The notes: generated from the letters alone by a model not told the origin. A DNA stretch of 64,000 bases from Rhizoclosmatium globosum (GCA_002104985.1 MCGO01000001.1:186001-250000); one strand, 5' to 3'; positions 43,971 to 56,056 are shown, counted from the first letter of the stretch. Numbers and translations: made by a program.

Positions 43971-45750
43971 ATGTCTCAGAGCAATCCTCTATCAGCACCA
44001 AAGTTCTTTGGCTTTAACACGCCAAATCTGCACCTCATTGAAGACGCCGTGCCTTGGGCCATACCAACTCAGTTCGAGGTCAACGACGCCCTTATATCAC
44101 TGCTTCAGGCGGGTTGCCCAATTACACGAATCTACCCCTTGGCAATTGGTTTTGGTATGGCCCACATCACAAGTAGTCCTTATTCAGAAGGAAATTGGAC
44201 GCGGATCCCAGGAACTGGGAACCCCAATCTCTATGCCAATGATGAATTGTTCAAGGCACTGGATCAGGCCATATCGTCCGCAGGCGACTTGGGCGTCAAA
44301 ATCATATTTCCTTTCATTGATCAAGCAGATTGGTAACGTTCTGTGTATTGATAAGCATAGAGATGCTAACAAGAGTGATATCAGGTGGGGTGGTGTTCCA
44401 GTGTTCGCAGAAATGCATTACCTCACGGCTGACCGTTTCTACACCGATCCAACTGTGATCTCTAATTTTATGGCCGTTGTTCGATACGTTGTCACCAGAA
44501 ACAACACGGTTTCGGGCATTCAATATCGTAATGACCCAGCCATATATGCCTGGGAAACTGGGAATGAATTGGCTTTCAAGTCATCTTCAGACAACAAAGT
44601 TCCTTCGGTCTGGACCCTCGGATTGGCCAAGCTTTTGAAACATGGGTTGAATGTGAAACAGTATGTGATTGATGGATCTGATTCCAAGTATGGATGGAAC
44701 GCGGACGTGATTCGTGATCCTTTGATTGATGGGTTCACTGGACATTACTACCAACTCTCAGATGAGCAACTTGCTTCTTTGGGCACATGGAAATCTATTT
44801 CTCTGGCCGGATCCATCGCTTGTTTAGTTTTGGGTGTCTCCTTCTTCGTTGCGATGGTGCTCTCTATTTTCAAGCCATCTTGGTTTGGGATCAAGACTGA
44901 GAAAAAGACGTTATTCTCTTATGTTGCTTCCTACTCAAAGGGTGGGAAGCGAGAGGTATCCAGAAAGTTGTGGGCCATAGCAACTTTTTCATTGCTTTTA
45001 GTTTTCACAATCGCCACGTTCTCAGCAGCTGCTGCATTACATTTTGGCACGACTCTTGGTCCAGGAAGTTACGCTTCTCAATTTATTGCTGACCACGATC
45101 TCATTGTCACTCAAAACAAGAAACTATTTTATGTTGGCGAGTTTGGACTCTCACCTCTGAAAGATCTTCAAGAACTTTTAGTTGCAGTCAATTCTTCCCA
45201 AGCTCTTGGAGCTCTGCTTTGGAGTTTCCGGTTTCATAGTCGAAATGGTGGATTCTGGAATCACATTGAAGAAGGTGATTCACAGTCTTACCACCTTCCA
45301 GGTTTTGATGTAAACAAAACAATACCTGGCGAATTCATGAAAACTGGTTTTGGAAATGATGAGCGAGCAGTTGTTGACCTCATAAAGAATTATGCGGATA
45401 ATAATGGAGCTCCGAAGGACATGCGGTATTATCAAAAACCGCCCGTGGGTGAACCTGTTTTATTCCCTCCCGATAACTTTTTAAACTCCAGTAGTGCTGG
45501 GAAAATGTTTGAAGTGAACTTTAAATGGAGGGGAAGCACTGGTGCACGAAATTACATTGTCGAACGAGCTGCAGGAAATGGGACTAATGATTTTCACGTG
45601 CTTTATAGCGGTATTTCGGATGCTGTTGCAAGTGGAATTCCAATGCTGTCTGATCAACTCAGTGCCGGAAATGTGTTTTCATATCGTGTTCGCGGTGTGA
45701 ACGAGTTCGGAACTGGCCCATATAGCAACGTTGTTGTTGTGTCTGTCTAG
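43971..45750 (+). CDS. GH5-like glycosidase with inserted TM hairpin, copy 2
   Basis: Two exons: 43971-44332 and 44385-45750; 575 residues. Tandem paralogue of the preceding gene, 128 bp downstream. Catalytic residues are conserved: E182 in WETGNEL, H241-Y242, and nucleophile E373 in FYVGEFGL. The same insertion of two membrane helices is present (about 258-283 and 315-341) with a longer basic loop (KTEKKTLFSYVASYSKGGKR). It lacks the second intron of copy 1, which would fall in this loop. The Fn3-like C-terminus is the same (FKWRGSTGARNYIVERA to YRVRGVNEFGTGPYS). Expected to cleave beta-mannan- or cellulose-like glycans at a membrane surface; the substrate is inferred only from the GH5 pattern. 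Confidence 0.8.
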
Positions 45751-45907
45751 TCTTCCTTCTTCCTTATTTCTCTTCATTTACTCCCTCATCATCATTTACA
45801 TCTTTCTCTCTCGTCGTATCTCCTTTTGAAAGATACGACAATTAACCTCATATCAATAGTTCTACAGTTATTCATTTTGTTTGCCCTTTTTTCTTCAGTT
45901 CAAAGAG

Positions 45908-46521
45908 ATGACCACCAACGCAAACCACTACGTCAACTTTGTGCGGGAAATGGCCCGCATATCAGCGCAGGCCCCAACAGTAAGCATCTGGCCGAGTATT
46001 TGATGTGCACTAAGCAGCTATCTATCGCCCAGGCCAAGGCGCCGCCGATGCTCAACCACCACCTCCTCGTCACTTCACCATTTCCAACGATCGTCGGCGC
46101 CGAACGAGTGTCGGACTTTGAATCGCGGCGTCGGTCCGATCTTTTCGCCGCGAGTGCCCGTGCGCCAGCCCAGGCGGCTCTGATGCGCGCCGCCTTGGAC
46201 GCCCGGCTTGGCGTCGCCGGCCCGACCGCCGCAAAAGCCGATGACAAGCCGCAACTCGCCGACGTACCTATCCCACACGTGCTGCGGAGACACGTCTTGG
46301 CTCCGTCTCAGCAGGCGGCGTCGCAGTCGCCAGTTGGGAAGGTGCTCGGATTCAGAATCGAAGTCAACGGAAAGATGGGTACTCGATCAAACAGAAAGAT
46401 TGTGCACTATGGAAAGCTGGGCTCAAATGATTCACACAATTCGATGCTGGATTTTGGAAAAGCGAGCTTCTTCAACAAGAAGGGTGCCACTGGTGTCAAG
46501 GCATGGGTCGCCTACGAATAA
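45908..46521 (+). CDS. Mitochondrial small ribosomal subunit protein uS3m
   Basis: Two exons: 45908-45979 and 46018-46521, with a 38-nt intron; 191 residues. The C-terminal about 60 residues match the uS3 C-terminal domain: GFRIEVNGKMGTRSNRKI, YGKLG, then DFGKASFFNKKGATGVKAWV. The upstream part is Ala/Arg-rich and GC-rich, lacking the KH domain seen in bacterial uS3, as in fungal mitochondrial Rps3. In many fungi this gene is mitochondrial, so a nuclear copy implies transfer. A longer alternative frame from 45826 would start with a hydrophobic stretch, but the spliced start gives a better N-terminus. The stop overlaps AATAAA. Confidence 0.72.
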
Positions 46522-46580
46522 ATCTGCAAATAAATGCAATGCGCTCTTTATTGTTTCGGTATCATGCAGTTCTGTCGTCT

Positions 46581-47672
46581 TTAAAGCCAGCCTTTGGAGT
46601 AGAGAAACAGGAATATCAGTGACACCAATCCAAAACACTCTCTTCTACGCTCCATCATAAGATCAATTGCATTATATTCACCTTGTTTCTGCTTCAGTTT
46701 GGGCACTCCTATCAGCATTGTCACAGCAAGCAAGGAATCCAGCCACTTCGCCATCCAACGAGTGAAGAAAAACCACCCCAGCGGTCCATCACTGAGAGAT
46801 ATTAACCCCACACGTTTCCAAGTCCAAGTAATATGCATATGAGCTTCTGGGATATCATCCAATAGATCCTTGAGTTCTTCTATATTAACCGCTCCCAAAC
46901 ACGATACAATACCGTCCCATACAAGCCAAGGTAGAGCTAAGCTCAGCAAAATCAAGCTCCAAATTCCAAGCCTCTTCTTTCCAAATAAGATTGTGAAAGG
47001 AACAGCCAGGAAAGGAACCACAAAAGCCCAAAACCAAACTGACACGACTGTTCTGTCATGAAACTCAATCACCACAATCGCACTCCTTTTCTCCACACAG
47101 TCCCTTAATATTCGAAATATAGCTCGGTCCTCCATTTCGTGCAATTTTCCAATCAGCAACCGAATGGCCCCTTTCATATCTCTTGGGACTTCCCCAGGAT
47201 CAACACCACGAGCCGAAACGCGTACAGCTTCGACTTGATTCTCTTCAAAGTCTTGGATGTCGGCTGGATCCACTTGACTTAGAGTCACAAGAACTTTTTT
47301 GGAGAATCGGGCTTCCAGTTGATTAGTAACCTCAGCTACAACAGATGCGCTTTCTGCTCCAGTACACAGATCCAAGAATTGTGGTCTTTTCCCGAAAGAT
47401 GTTGTTTGAGGGACGAGAGTATATTCAAAGAGTGTGTTTGCAATGAGGATTGGTTGCGGGCTGTGGCCAACAAGATGTGATAACAGTGGAATTTGAGGAA
47501 ATGTAAAGAAGAGAGCCAAGGTTTCCGCCACCTTGTCATAAAGAATCGGTGGGAAATATGAATTCTTGTGTAGTTTCGGAAGTCGAAGTCTCTTCCTCGG
47601 GAGCCAGGAGTAGTGGGGAGTTGGGGTTGCTTCCAGATTCATTTTGCAGATCTTCGTGTCGCACCAGAACAT
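46581..47672 (-). CDS. Membrane-bound SAM-methyltransferase-like protein
   Basis: Single exon, 363 residues from the ATG at 47672 (an internal ATG at 47642 is possible). The N-terminal half resembles a class I methyltransferase core: FLDLCTGAESASVVAEV (glycine-poor motif I), then VLVTLSQVDPADIQDF, and a strand AIVVIEFHDRT. The C-terminal half carries at least two strong membrane helices (VWFWAFVVPFLAVPFTILFG; IWSLILLSLALPWLVW). Bacterial and fungal relatives have a similar soluble domain followed by helices. The SAM-binding Gly-rich loop is degenerate, so activity is doubtful. It converges with the uS3m gene. Confidence 0.5.
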   Translation of the reverse strand: MFWCDTKICKMNLEATPTPHYSWLPRKRLRLPKLHKNSYFPPILYDKVAETLALFFTFPQIPLLSHLVGHSPQPILIANTLFEYTLVPQTTSFGKRPQFLDLCTGAESASVVAEVTNQLEARFSKKVLVTLSQVDPADIQDFEENQVEAVRVSARGVDPGEVPRDMKGAIRLLIGKLHEMEDRAIFRILRDCVEKRSAIVVIEFHDRTVVSVWFWAFVVPFLAVPFTILFGKKRLGIWSLILLSLALPWLVWDGIVSCLGAVNIEELKDLLDDIPEAHMHITWTWKRVGLISLSDGPLGWFFFTRWMAKWLDSLLAVTMLIGVPKLKQKQGEYNAIDLMMERRRECFGLVSLIFLFLYSKGWL

Positions 47673-47705
47673 TTATTCGCAAAATGAAACAAATACACTC
47701 ATCAT

Positions 47706-49391
47706 CTAGTAAATGTATGGGAACAACTTGTATGGCACAAGTTTCTCATACTCCACCCAGTACTTTCCGTATTTTCCAGCACATCTGTGGTGATCACGCT
47801 CGATACGACCCATCAGCAGAATGAACATGTAGATGACGTAAAAGTATGGCAAGACGTGGTCAAATCCACAGGTCATACAGAAAGCCAACGAAATACAGAG
47901 ATCACCAAAGTAGTTGAAGTGTCTAGCAACACCCCAGAAACCACTGGCGAGTAAAAGAGACTTGTGGACCTTTCCATCGGAGGTGAGGAATTCGGTACGG
48001 ATGACCTTGGCAGGCTTTCCCCAGATCAAGCACTTTCCATCGGTTCGGCGGACTTCATTCTTTTGGTCATTGACGGAACGGAAAATGTAGTATCCAAAGA
48101 ATCCGAGAGCGGTGACAGTCAAGAAGTAAGGGAGGGAAAGATCAACTGGGTTGCGGACCAGGTAGTGGGATTGAAGGGTGTACATGAATGGCAACCAGAC
48201 GGAGTCTCCCCAGGCAAGGTCTAACAGACATATCCGGTTTTAATAAATGCGAGTTGCGAACGTACGAATTAACTCACAGAAACCAAAGTGGTCGTGACAG
48301 ATATCAATGGTTCTCAAGTACCAGTCCTCGTTGTAGAAGAAATCAAGCACGTACATGGCGTGCAACAACTGCAACAACCACATACTGTTGGTGACATAGC
48401 CAATCTTCTGGTATTGAGCAACAGCGAAACTTCCGTTAATCAAAGTCCAAGCAACAATTCCTGGACGTCCGTTGTGGAACAGCTTGAAATCAAAGAGCTT
48501 TCCGAAACGGGGGTTGAATTCAATACCAAAGAACAAATCGTAAATGACTGAGGATGAGAACTTTCGGTCAGCTGGGTGAGATGGGAAGAGGTGAGCCTTG
48601 ACGAAAGAGAACGCAGTCAAGAAGTATCCGTAAACGTTTGCGGCAACGAGGAGAGCACCCCAGTTGTCGTGAACAATGGAGGCTGGGAAAAGTCCAAGTC
48701 CAAGAGACGCTCCAAAGAAAATGATGTGGGTGACGATCCATGCATTCATTCCGTTCACCTGTTCGACAGTTAGCATAGATGTTGTTGGACGAGATGTAGC
48801 TTACAATGTATGGGAGAACGAAACCAGCTGGGGTCATTTGACCATATCCAACTGGACCTGGCAAGAAGGTGTACAATGCAGCCTGGAACAGCAACCATCC
48901 AAAGAACAAAGCGAAACCCTCTATAATATCGATTTCGATCAGAGTTCAGTTCCTTTGAATGAGTGCCCCAAAAACTGCAAACAAACCTTGTGTTGGCACT
49001 GGGAAACAACCAAGGAACCAGTTAAGCACAACTTCCGCATTCAATTGAGGAGCATTGAGAAGCGGGTTCAATGGCGCAATCAAGTCACACTTGTGGGCAT
49101 CACAGGCGTGCCAGAAGTAGATGACAAGGAACGGACATGTTGCCATAATAACGAAACAGTTGAGCACACTCCAGAAACCGACATCTGAACATCTTCTCGT
49201 CAGCTTTCTTTTGGAACCAAAACAGATCATTTTGGTGACAAACCTCTCGCGCGGCCCCAGGTCTTTCCGGCTTGGTGGTCAGTCTTCTCATTGGCTGTCT
49301 TGATCAATTCACCCTTGGCGTCGTCTGGGAGGAAAATGTCGTCATCCGCCTTGGCCTTGCCGGCGTTGGCTCGCAACTTTACACCTGGCAT
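47706..49391 (-). CDS. DHCR7: 7-dehydrocholesterol reductase (delta-7 sterol reductase)
   Basis: Five exons: 49391-49244, 49184-48987, 48920-48805, 48758-48278, 48220-47706; 485 residues. A polytopic ERG4/ERG24-family reductase: [14 protein letters not shown], then [43 protein letters not shown] joined to [13 protein letters not shown], and the ending [20 protein letters not shown]. The FYLAWG step and C-terminus are typical of DHCR7 rather than ERG24 (C14) or ERG4 (C24). It reduces the sterol C7-C8 double bond with NADPH in the ER. Higher fungi that make ergosterol lack it; chytrids with cholesterol-type sterols keep it. It is divergently transcribed from CCDC40 over 211 bp. Confidence 0.88.
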
Positions 49392-49602
49392 AATGGAGGT
49401 TTTGCGATGGAGTTTTGGGTCCAATCGTCCCTTTTCCAATATCGTATGATGTCAAGGACGTCACGTGACACCTACGTCTTACCACCACTTCTCAGTGATG
49501 GGAGAATGGTGGCAGTCAGCTTATATTTTATCCAAGAATTTACTCTATTTATCGAAAGCAATACTAGCGGGTTTTGTGTAAATCTCTCAAGGCAACGAAA
49601 GA

Positions 49603-52600
49603 ATGACCACCTCAGGAGGAAACCCTGCAACGTCGATTGCTGCCATGATTGGCTTACCCTCCGGTATATTTCTTCACCCTCTTTAAACCCTAGTGACTTC
49701 TGAAACGCGAAATTTGACAGACAAGCCTGTTCTTCCTCCACTTCCGACAGCCGCAGCCGCAGCCGACATTGAAGAAACTGAACAAATCTTGCAATCGCAG
49801 TATCTTCTATTACAAGATAAACTGTTATCTTCGGTTGACCGCCAAGCCAAAATAATCCATGAAAGGCTCAATGAAAACGAACTTGTCCTTGCAAGAACGG
49901 AAGATGAGAAGAACACGATCGGTGTTAATTTATACAAGGCGAACGTTCAAGTTGGGCGACTGAACGAACATTTATACGTTGCGTGAGTGGTTTATAGTCA
50001 AGGGGAAAGTAAGGCTCATTTTAAACCTAGCCGCAAGAACGAACAAAGCCTTGCAGAAGAAAGAAAAGTATGGGAGGCGGAGCGAGTAGCAATGAAGCAA
50101 GAGATTCAGTCAATGTCGGAAATGAACATCGTGTGTGGAGTAACGATCGTGTAGCGTTTCAATATTTAACACAGCCTCGCTTGACAGAACTTAATTTCTC
50201 AACTCAATGCCACAAAGCAACGTCTCGATGACGCGACAGACAAATCTAACAAACTCACGGACGTTAATTTAAGCTACAATAGCGACCTCAAAATCCATCG
50301 ACGTATCGAAAACAAACTCAAAAATGAATTACAGTATGTCGATCAAAGACGTCGAGTTGCTGAAGCAGATTTAGAGGATCAAAAGAAGATTACTGAAAAG
50401 GTGAGCTTCAGTGATATGTGGAGGTTAACTGACCTATCTCTCATTCCAAGCTTAATCAAAACCGAAATGAAATGGAACTCATTATGGAAGCTCAAAAGCA
50501 AGAAACTGGCATTGCGAATCAAACGATCGCCAAGATGCACACTGGTGGGTATCGCGCAAATTCTAATTCGAACTAATGGAAGAAAACAGAGATCAGTACC
50601 CTTAAAGCTGCTAAAAAGAAGATGGAGAAACAGTGGGAGGAAGCAATGACTGCCATGGCGAAGCGAGATGTTACTTTCCAATCCGTCGAGCAACAGAAAG
50701 AAAACATTAAAGAAACTCTCGATGAACGTGGTATTGAGAATCAGTCCCTCAAAAGTGAACTTGAACAGATGACAAAGAATTTCACATTCAAGGAAATTGG
50801 TAAGGATATGGATATGTATAGTATATTCTCTTATATCTTGTATTAGAGTGCAAAGGGCTTGAAGACAAGGTTGCTTTCTTGCAAAGCAGTTTAAAAGCTC
50901 TGGAACAGAAGCAGCACGAGACTCGCGGTTCACTCAGTGAGGCACAGGTCGCAGAATCTTTGTATAAACAAGAACTAGAGAAACTTAGTAAACATCATAC
51001 TGTAAGCGAACTGTTCATGTGGTTCATACTCAGATATTTCCAAAACAGCTTACGAAAGAAGAACTGGAGCGCAAAACATCGACAGTCTCTGATATGAAAG
51101 GAAAAATCAAGCAGCTTAAGTCGGATTTTGATATGAAGATGCGAAATGAAGTCATCCACTTGGCAGCGAAAAAAGAGGATCAAGTTCGAAGTCAAGCTCA
51201 AATGGAAATCGAAAACATCAAACGTGATCAAATGAGTAAAAACACAGATTTGCGTCACATTAATGCCGAGTTTCAAATGATGATGAAGCAGAAAGACGAG
51301 CAACTGGTAAGCGTAACGTATAATTCAAGTCTCTGACACAGCAACGCAGAACGATTTGACAAAAGAAAAGGAGAGCCTAAGAAAAAGTTACACGGAAATT
51401 AATAATCACTATAACAAGCTCTACGATGAAGCAAGACATCTAATGTACGACTTGGAAAGGCGCGAACACGATTGCAACTACCTGAAGGCCAAGCTACAAG
51501 AGATCACTGATAGTGAGTTATATATAGTTTAATGCTTATTCTTACATTGTTGAAGATGATCCCACAATTCCTCTACATACATCAATGTCAAAGCTTCAAA
51601 AGGATAAAGATGCAGCACAAGCGGAAAACGACAACATCCAGAAAATGTGGCTGGAAGCACAAAAGACGATTTTGAAATCCAAGAATGAGATCATTCGACT
51701 GATGGACGACAATGTTTTCTTAAGAACCCAGCTTGGCATCACCGATACAATCAAAATCAAGACATCAGCTGAAATCGAAAGCGCTAAGAGTAAGGAGTTT
51801 GAGCAAAAACTAGAGTATTCAAAATTGTACGCTGAATTCCGTAAGCTACAACCGTTGGTTGAGGACTACAAAACGAAAATGGTATTCAATTTGTGTGCAA
51901 TTGATTAGAGTTTTTAATCCGATCACCAGCTCGACTTTGAAGCCCAGCTTATTGACGCAAAGGCAAAGATTCAGCAAGAACATGAAAACTCTATGACTGC
52001 GACAATGATGCTCAAAACAGAGATTCGCCGACTACAAGAGGAACGAAGAGAGGAGCGTAAAAACAATATTACAGACGAGCGATCGAATCAGGCCCTCGAA
52101 AGAAAATACATTCTCGCCCGTGAAATGGTCACAAAGCTGAAGCAAGAGCGTCAGGAGTTGCAGCGCACTTGCTTTGAGTTAAAAACGAAAGCAGATGAAA
52201 TGGAAAAGAGGTACTTTGATAGCCAGTTGATGGCGAAGCGGATGGCGGAGAAAGCTGGTAGAACCGTTGGTGATATTGCGACAAGGTTTGACCGAAATTA
52301 AGAGCCCTACAACTCATTACGTTACGTGCACCTTTAGGCTTTCTGCTCAAACAACAAAGCGATTGGATCAATTGGAAACGTCAGAAATCACCCTGGTTCA
52401 ACCCCAAAGCAACAACCTTGTTGCACTCCAAACAGTGAAGCTACCGCCACCAATTTGGGCAAGCTTGGCAACTACTCCGAGAGATTCTGGTAGTGCCCGA
52501 ACAAGAACTGAGCCGCTTCCAACTGACAATACTGATGGCTCGTCGTCATTTCAAGAAACTAGTACGCTTAGTTCGAAAAAAGAGCTCCCAGGTGAGTTTT

Positions 52601-53290
52601 AAGTCCAGTTGGCGGTCCAATTAATGAATACTAGATTTCGGAGCGTGGAAGTTGAAAATCGAATCACTCACGACAGAGAGAACCTTCTTGTTGCATGAAA
52701 ATGGAATCTTAAAGTCAAGGATTGATGAAGTACTTTTAATTATATACTATTGTTGTTATATTAATCTCAAGCGTTAGCTCGGAGTCAAATTATCGAAAGC
52801 TGAACGCTCTAATCAAGAATCCCTTCAAAGAATGAACATACTTGACAAGGAAATCAAAGCAGGACAGACACAGATAAAGACTCTGAACGCAAAGTGTCAA
52901 AAAGCTGAAAAAATTGCTGCCTCAATTGAAAAACAATACAAGGTAGGTTCGAGTGGTATCACATACAGAACTTTTAACCTGTGATATAGGAGGCTAGGCC
53001 GAATGTTCGAATCGATTACTCTCTTATGCTAGAAGCTGAACCCTCCACGCAGCTAATGGCGGCACTGATAATTAGAGTACAAATTGCATTAGCTAAACAT
53101 ATTTTCCTAATTATTTGAATAGGAAACAGACTTAGAGACTCCTCAGAAGATGAAGTCATTAATATCTCCAGTTACGAGTGCGAAGAATGGTGTCGAGCGA
53201 ACGGACAGAAAATGTAAGATGTAACATAATTCATCAAGTATTCACACTGTTTTAGCCACTATTAAGCCCAAAAGAGAAGATAAAGCATGA
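49603..53290 (+). CDS. CCDC40: Axonemal coiled-coil protein, CCDC40/CFAP172-like
   Basis: Seventeen exons (49603-49663, 49694-49982, 50031-50130, 50188-50400, 50451-50544, 50590-50799, 50847-51001, 51049-51306, 51350-51512, 51556-51881, 51930-52285, 52338-52591, 52635-52729, 52778-52942, 52990-53076, 53123-53213, 53256-53290); 983 residues. Nearly continuous coiled coil. Segments resembling CCDC40 include NTIGVNLYKANVQVGRL and KMEKQWEEAMTAMAKRD. CCDC39/CCDC40 form the 96-nm ruler that positions dynein arms and radial spokes on axonemes. The first intron would be only 30 nt. The family assignment is by pattern; another ciliary coiled-coil protein is possible. Confidence 0.68.
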
Positions 53291-53386
53291 TTAGTTAAAA
53301 TTCAAATAAATTCCTTTGATGCTCTGCGTGATTTACTTGATTGATGAAAATCTACTTTCAAACAAAGACAAAGACTCAATTTGAGA

Positions 53387-54874
53387 ATGGCCGCATCTTT
53401 CGCAAGAATCAAGCAGCTCAACTTTTCAGACGTCATCGATGAGTTTTTCAATAAGTCATGGTCAGTTCTGTTTGAAATAGTACTGTAGCCTCAACACTAT
53501 GGTTTGTAGGGCTGCAGAAGTGGCGCGCCACAAAGAATATAACAGCGATGTCAAACTTCAAGCGAAAATAAGAGGATACATGGTTAGACTGCATATCAAA
53601 CAGATGAAGTGAGTTGTGCAGGCTATTGTGTCAGATTTCTCAACCTTTGACTCAGAGGAGCAGCTTTGAAAATTCAGAGAGTATTTAGAGGTTATAAGGG
53701 ACGAGAGCGCGCGAAAGCAGAACGGGCTAGAATTAATCATGAAGCGCTATTGGCGTTTTGGAACAAGATGACTGTCAAGATTCAAAAGATGTAATTGAGT
53801 GTATTTATGAAAGAAATCTAAACAAGTTACAGTTGGAAAGGTTATTGGAGTCGAAAAGCTAAATTTGATTACTACGCACGAAAGAAGTACCTGGCTGACG
53901 TCGTGGTGAAGGTATGACTTTTGCTATATTGTATGTATTCCTCAAGCGGTTAAGCAGATGGAAGAATTACGCATCAAAGTTTCTGAGCACGCAAAAGAAC
54001 AAGAAATAATAGCCAAGACGAAACAGGCTGAATTTGAGGCGAATCTCATCGAAAAGCTATCTGGACAGCGCCATCATCTCGTTGGAACAAAAGCAATTCC
54101 TGGTGTTATGAGCAAAGCCAAACAGCCTCTGCTTTCGAAGAAAGTTGAATATCAGCAAGATGTTGCGGAGGAGATGTTGCAGGAAACAAAGATATTGAGA
54201 CTTCCGCCTTTATCGAAATTGCCAGAGCAAAGACTGAAAGAAAGCGGCGAGTTGAAAGCATGGGTTCAGGCTACAGTCGGTACCAACCATCGAAATGTGA
54301 AAGTCAAGGCCCCAGCAATTACGTTCAGTCTTGTTGACGATCAAAAGCAAGCACAAGGGCCATTTCTGGTAACACAGTCTTCAATTTAGCGCAATCACTA
54401 ACCTCTATCAGCCAAAGACATTACTGGAAGTTAAACGAGGGCGACCACTACGACCAACACTTCGGGTTGAAACCGACTTCTACGATACTTATAATTTCTG
54501 GAAAGAGCGTCGCGAAAAAGAAGTCAATACAAGAAGTAATTTAAACCGTTCGTAAACGTCTAAAGGCTGACTTCTTGCTTAGTCAGTGACAAGAACTTTA
54601 TCACCACAAAACACGTTCGACATCCTCAATCAGGCTATTTTCTTGGAGGTGGGCCATACACTTTACGACAGTAAGTCTTAATATATGAATTCTACGAATT
54701 TAACCGTGCACAGAACTTCAAAAAAAGGTGATTCACTACCTAAACCAACTGCACCTAAGGTTTGTAGTTAACTTTCGAATTACTCTAACACTGAATCGTT
54801 GTTAACATCAGTTCAAAAATGTCCTTGCTCCAGTCCCTCTATTCGATGATATGATGGATTTGCTCGAGAGTTAA
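53387..54874 (+). CDS. SPATA17: IQ-motif flagellar protein SPATA17
   Basis: Nine exons (53387-53460, 53510-53608, 53656-53790, 53833-53911, 53958-54368, 54412-54535, 54583-54670, 54714-54759, 54812-54874); 372 residues, close to animal SPATA17 (about 360). Three IQ-type calmodulin motifs in succession: KLQAKIRGYMVRL, LKIQRVFRGYKGRER and VKIQKMWKGYWSRK. They are followed by the SPATA17-specific HHLVGTKAIPGV, QGPFL and RGRPLRPTLRVE segments. SPATA17 is a radial-spoke/central-apparatus-associated protein of motile flagella. It lies 96 bp downstream of the CCDC40-like gene, same strand. This pair is the strongest evidence for a flagellated fungus. Confidence 0.85.
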
Positions 54875-55029
54875 CTCATAACGGAGTTTATTTCAATACA
54901 CACGATTATCGCTTTCTCTCTGCTTTCCATTTATATACCATCAATCCCCTTCCATCTTTTCCTAACTTCATGGGCGGAGCTCCTTTGTTATTCTATTTGA
55001 CCACATTAGCTACGACCACCAATGTCAAT

Positions 55030-55936
55030 TCAAAATACCTGAATTTGCCTTTGCAAATCCATTTCCATTTGTACTTTACGAAGCTTTTTCTCACGGTCTT
55101 CACGGGATTTCAATTCCCTCCGAGCTTGATCCCGTTGTTTTGCGAGCTTTTTCAAAAGCTTTCCTTGACCAGGAACTACGCGCGGCTTTTCTGCGACTTG
55201 TTCAGCCCGCAAACGATTGTATTTTTGCTTCAACATATCTGGTGTTGTTCCAAAGTGCTCGACGGGATCGAAAGTTTCCACTACGAAAACGGAATTAAAA
55301 CGTTATCAGATCATGCTCGTGCACAGTTCTAACCTTCTTTTTCTGACTCAACAAAGATGGTGTGCTTGCCTTTTGTGGGGTCAGAAGGTTTTGACTCAAT
55401 TTCTTCCTCTTCGTCTTCCTCCTCTTCCTCAACATCTTCATCTTCGTTGATTTCAGGAATATGTTTCGTCGCTTGTAGCCGTTCGATTTTCTGATCCACA
55501 GAGATGAGGACAATTGACCCAAACGTCACAACCATACCTTCAAATTCACAGAACGCTGATAATTGATGTAGTTCTTGTCCTGAGTTCTCAATAGTGCCAT
55601 TTCCTCCGCCGAAAACTTCTTCAACCGGTTCTCTGCTTCTTTCTTGTGGATTCCTCTGTCGGTTTTGGCATTGATCATTCCAAAGTAGAACTCATCAGCG
55701 TTTTTGAACGCAGCCTTCTCCTTCATCCTTTTCAACTTCTTTTGCTTCTCCTTGAAGTCTGTTGCACGGAGAGTGTAATCCTTCTTCTTCTCCAGCAGAC
55801 CAAGGTGTTGGCGAGAAGCCAACTGCGATCGTTCTCGATGGGCTTTACGAGGTGCCGCTTTGCTATAATGTCGATAAGTTTTCAGTCGGAGACGGATGTA
55901 TGGTGAGACGTACCGCAGTGACGAGGCGACTTTCAT
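55030..55936 (-). CDS. UTP11: U3 snoRNA-associated protein UTP11
   Basis: Four exons: 55936-55914, 55862-55538, 55490-55334, 55280-55030; 251 residues, the usual UTP11 length. Conserved segments: AAPRKAHRERSQ, LGLLEKKKDYTLRATDF, EKAAFKNADEFYFGMI, RTQDKNYINYQR, then KHTIFVESEKEVETFDPVEHF. It also has a Glu-rich central run and a basic coiled C-terminus. UTP11 is part of the small-subunit processome in the nucleolus, together with UTP7 (also in this window). Confidence 0.93.
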
Positions 55937-56056
55937 GGCAGGTGTAAAATTATGGTAGAAAAAAAGAAAGAAAAGAAAAATGTAATGTCAAATTAATTGT
56001 TTAATCACTATATGCTACAATTTCGCAGGACTGTAGGTTCTCTGTGAATTCATCAC

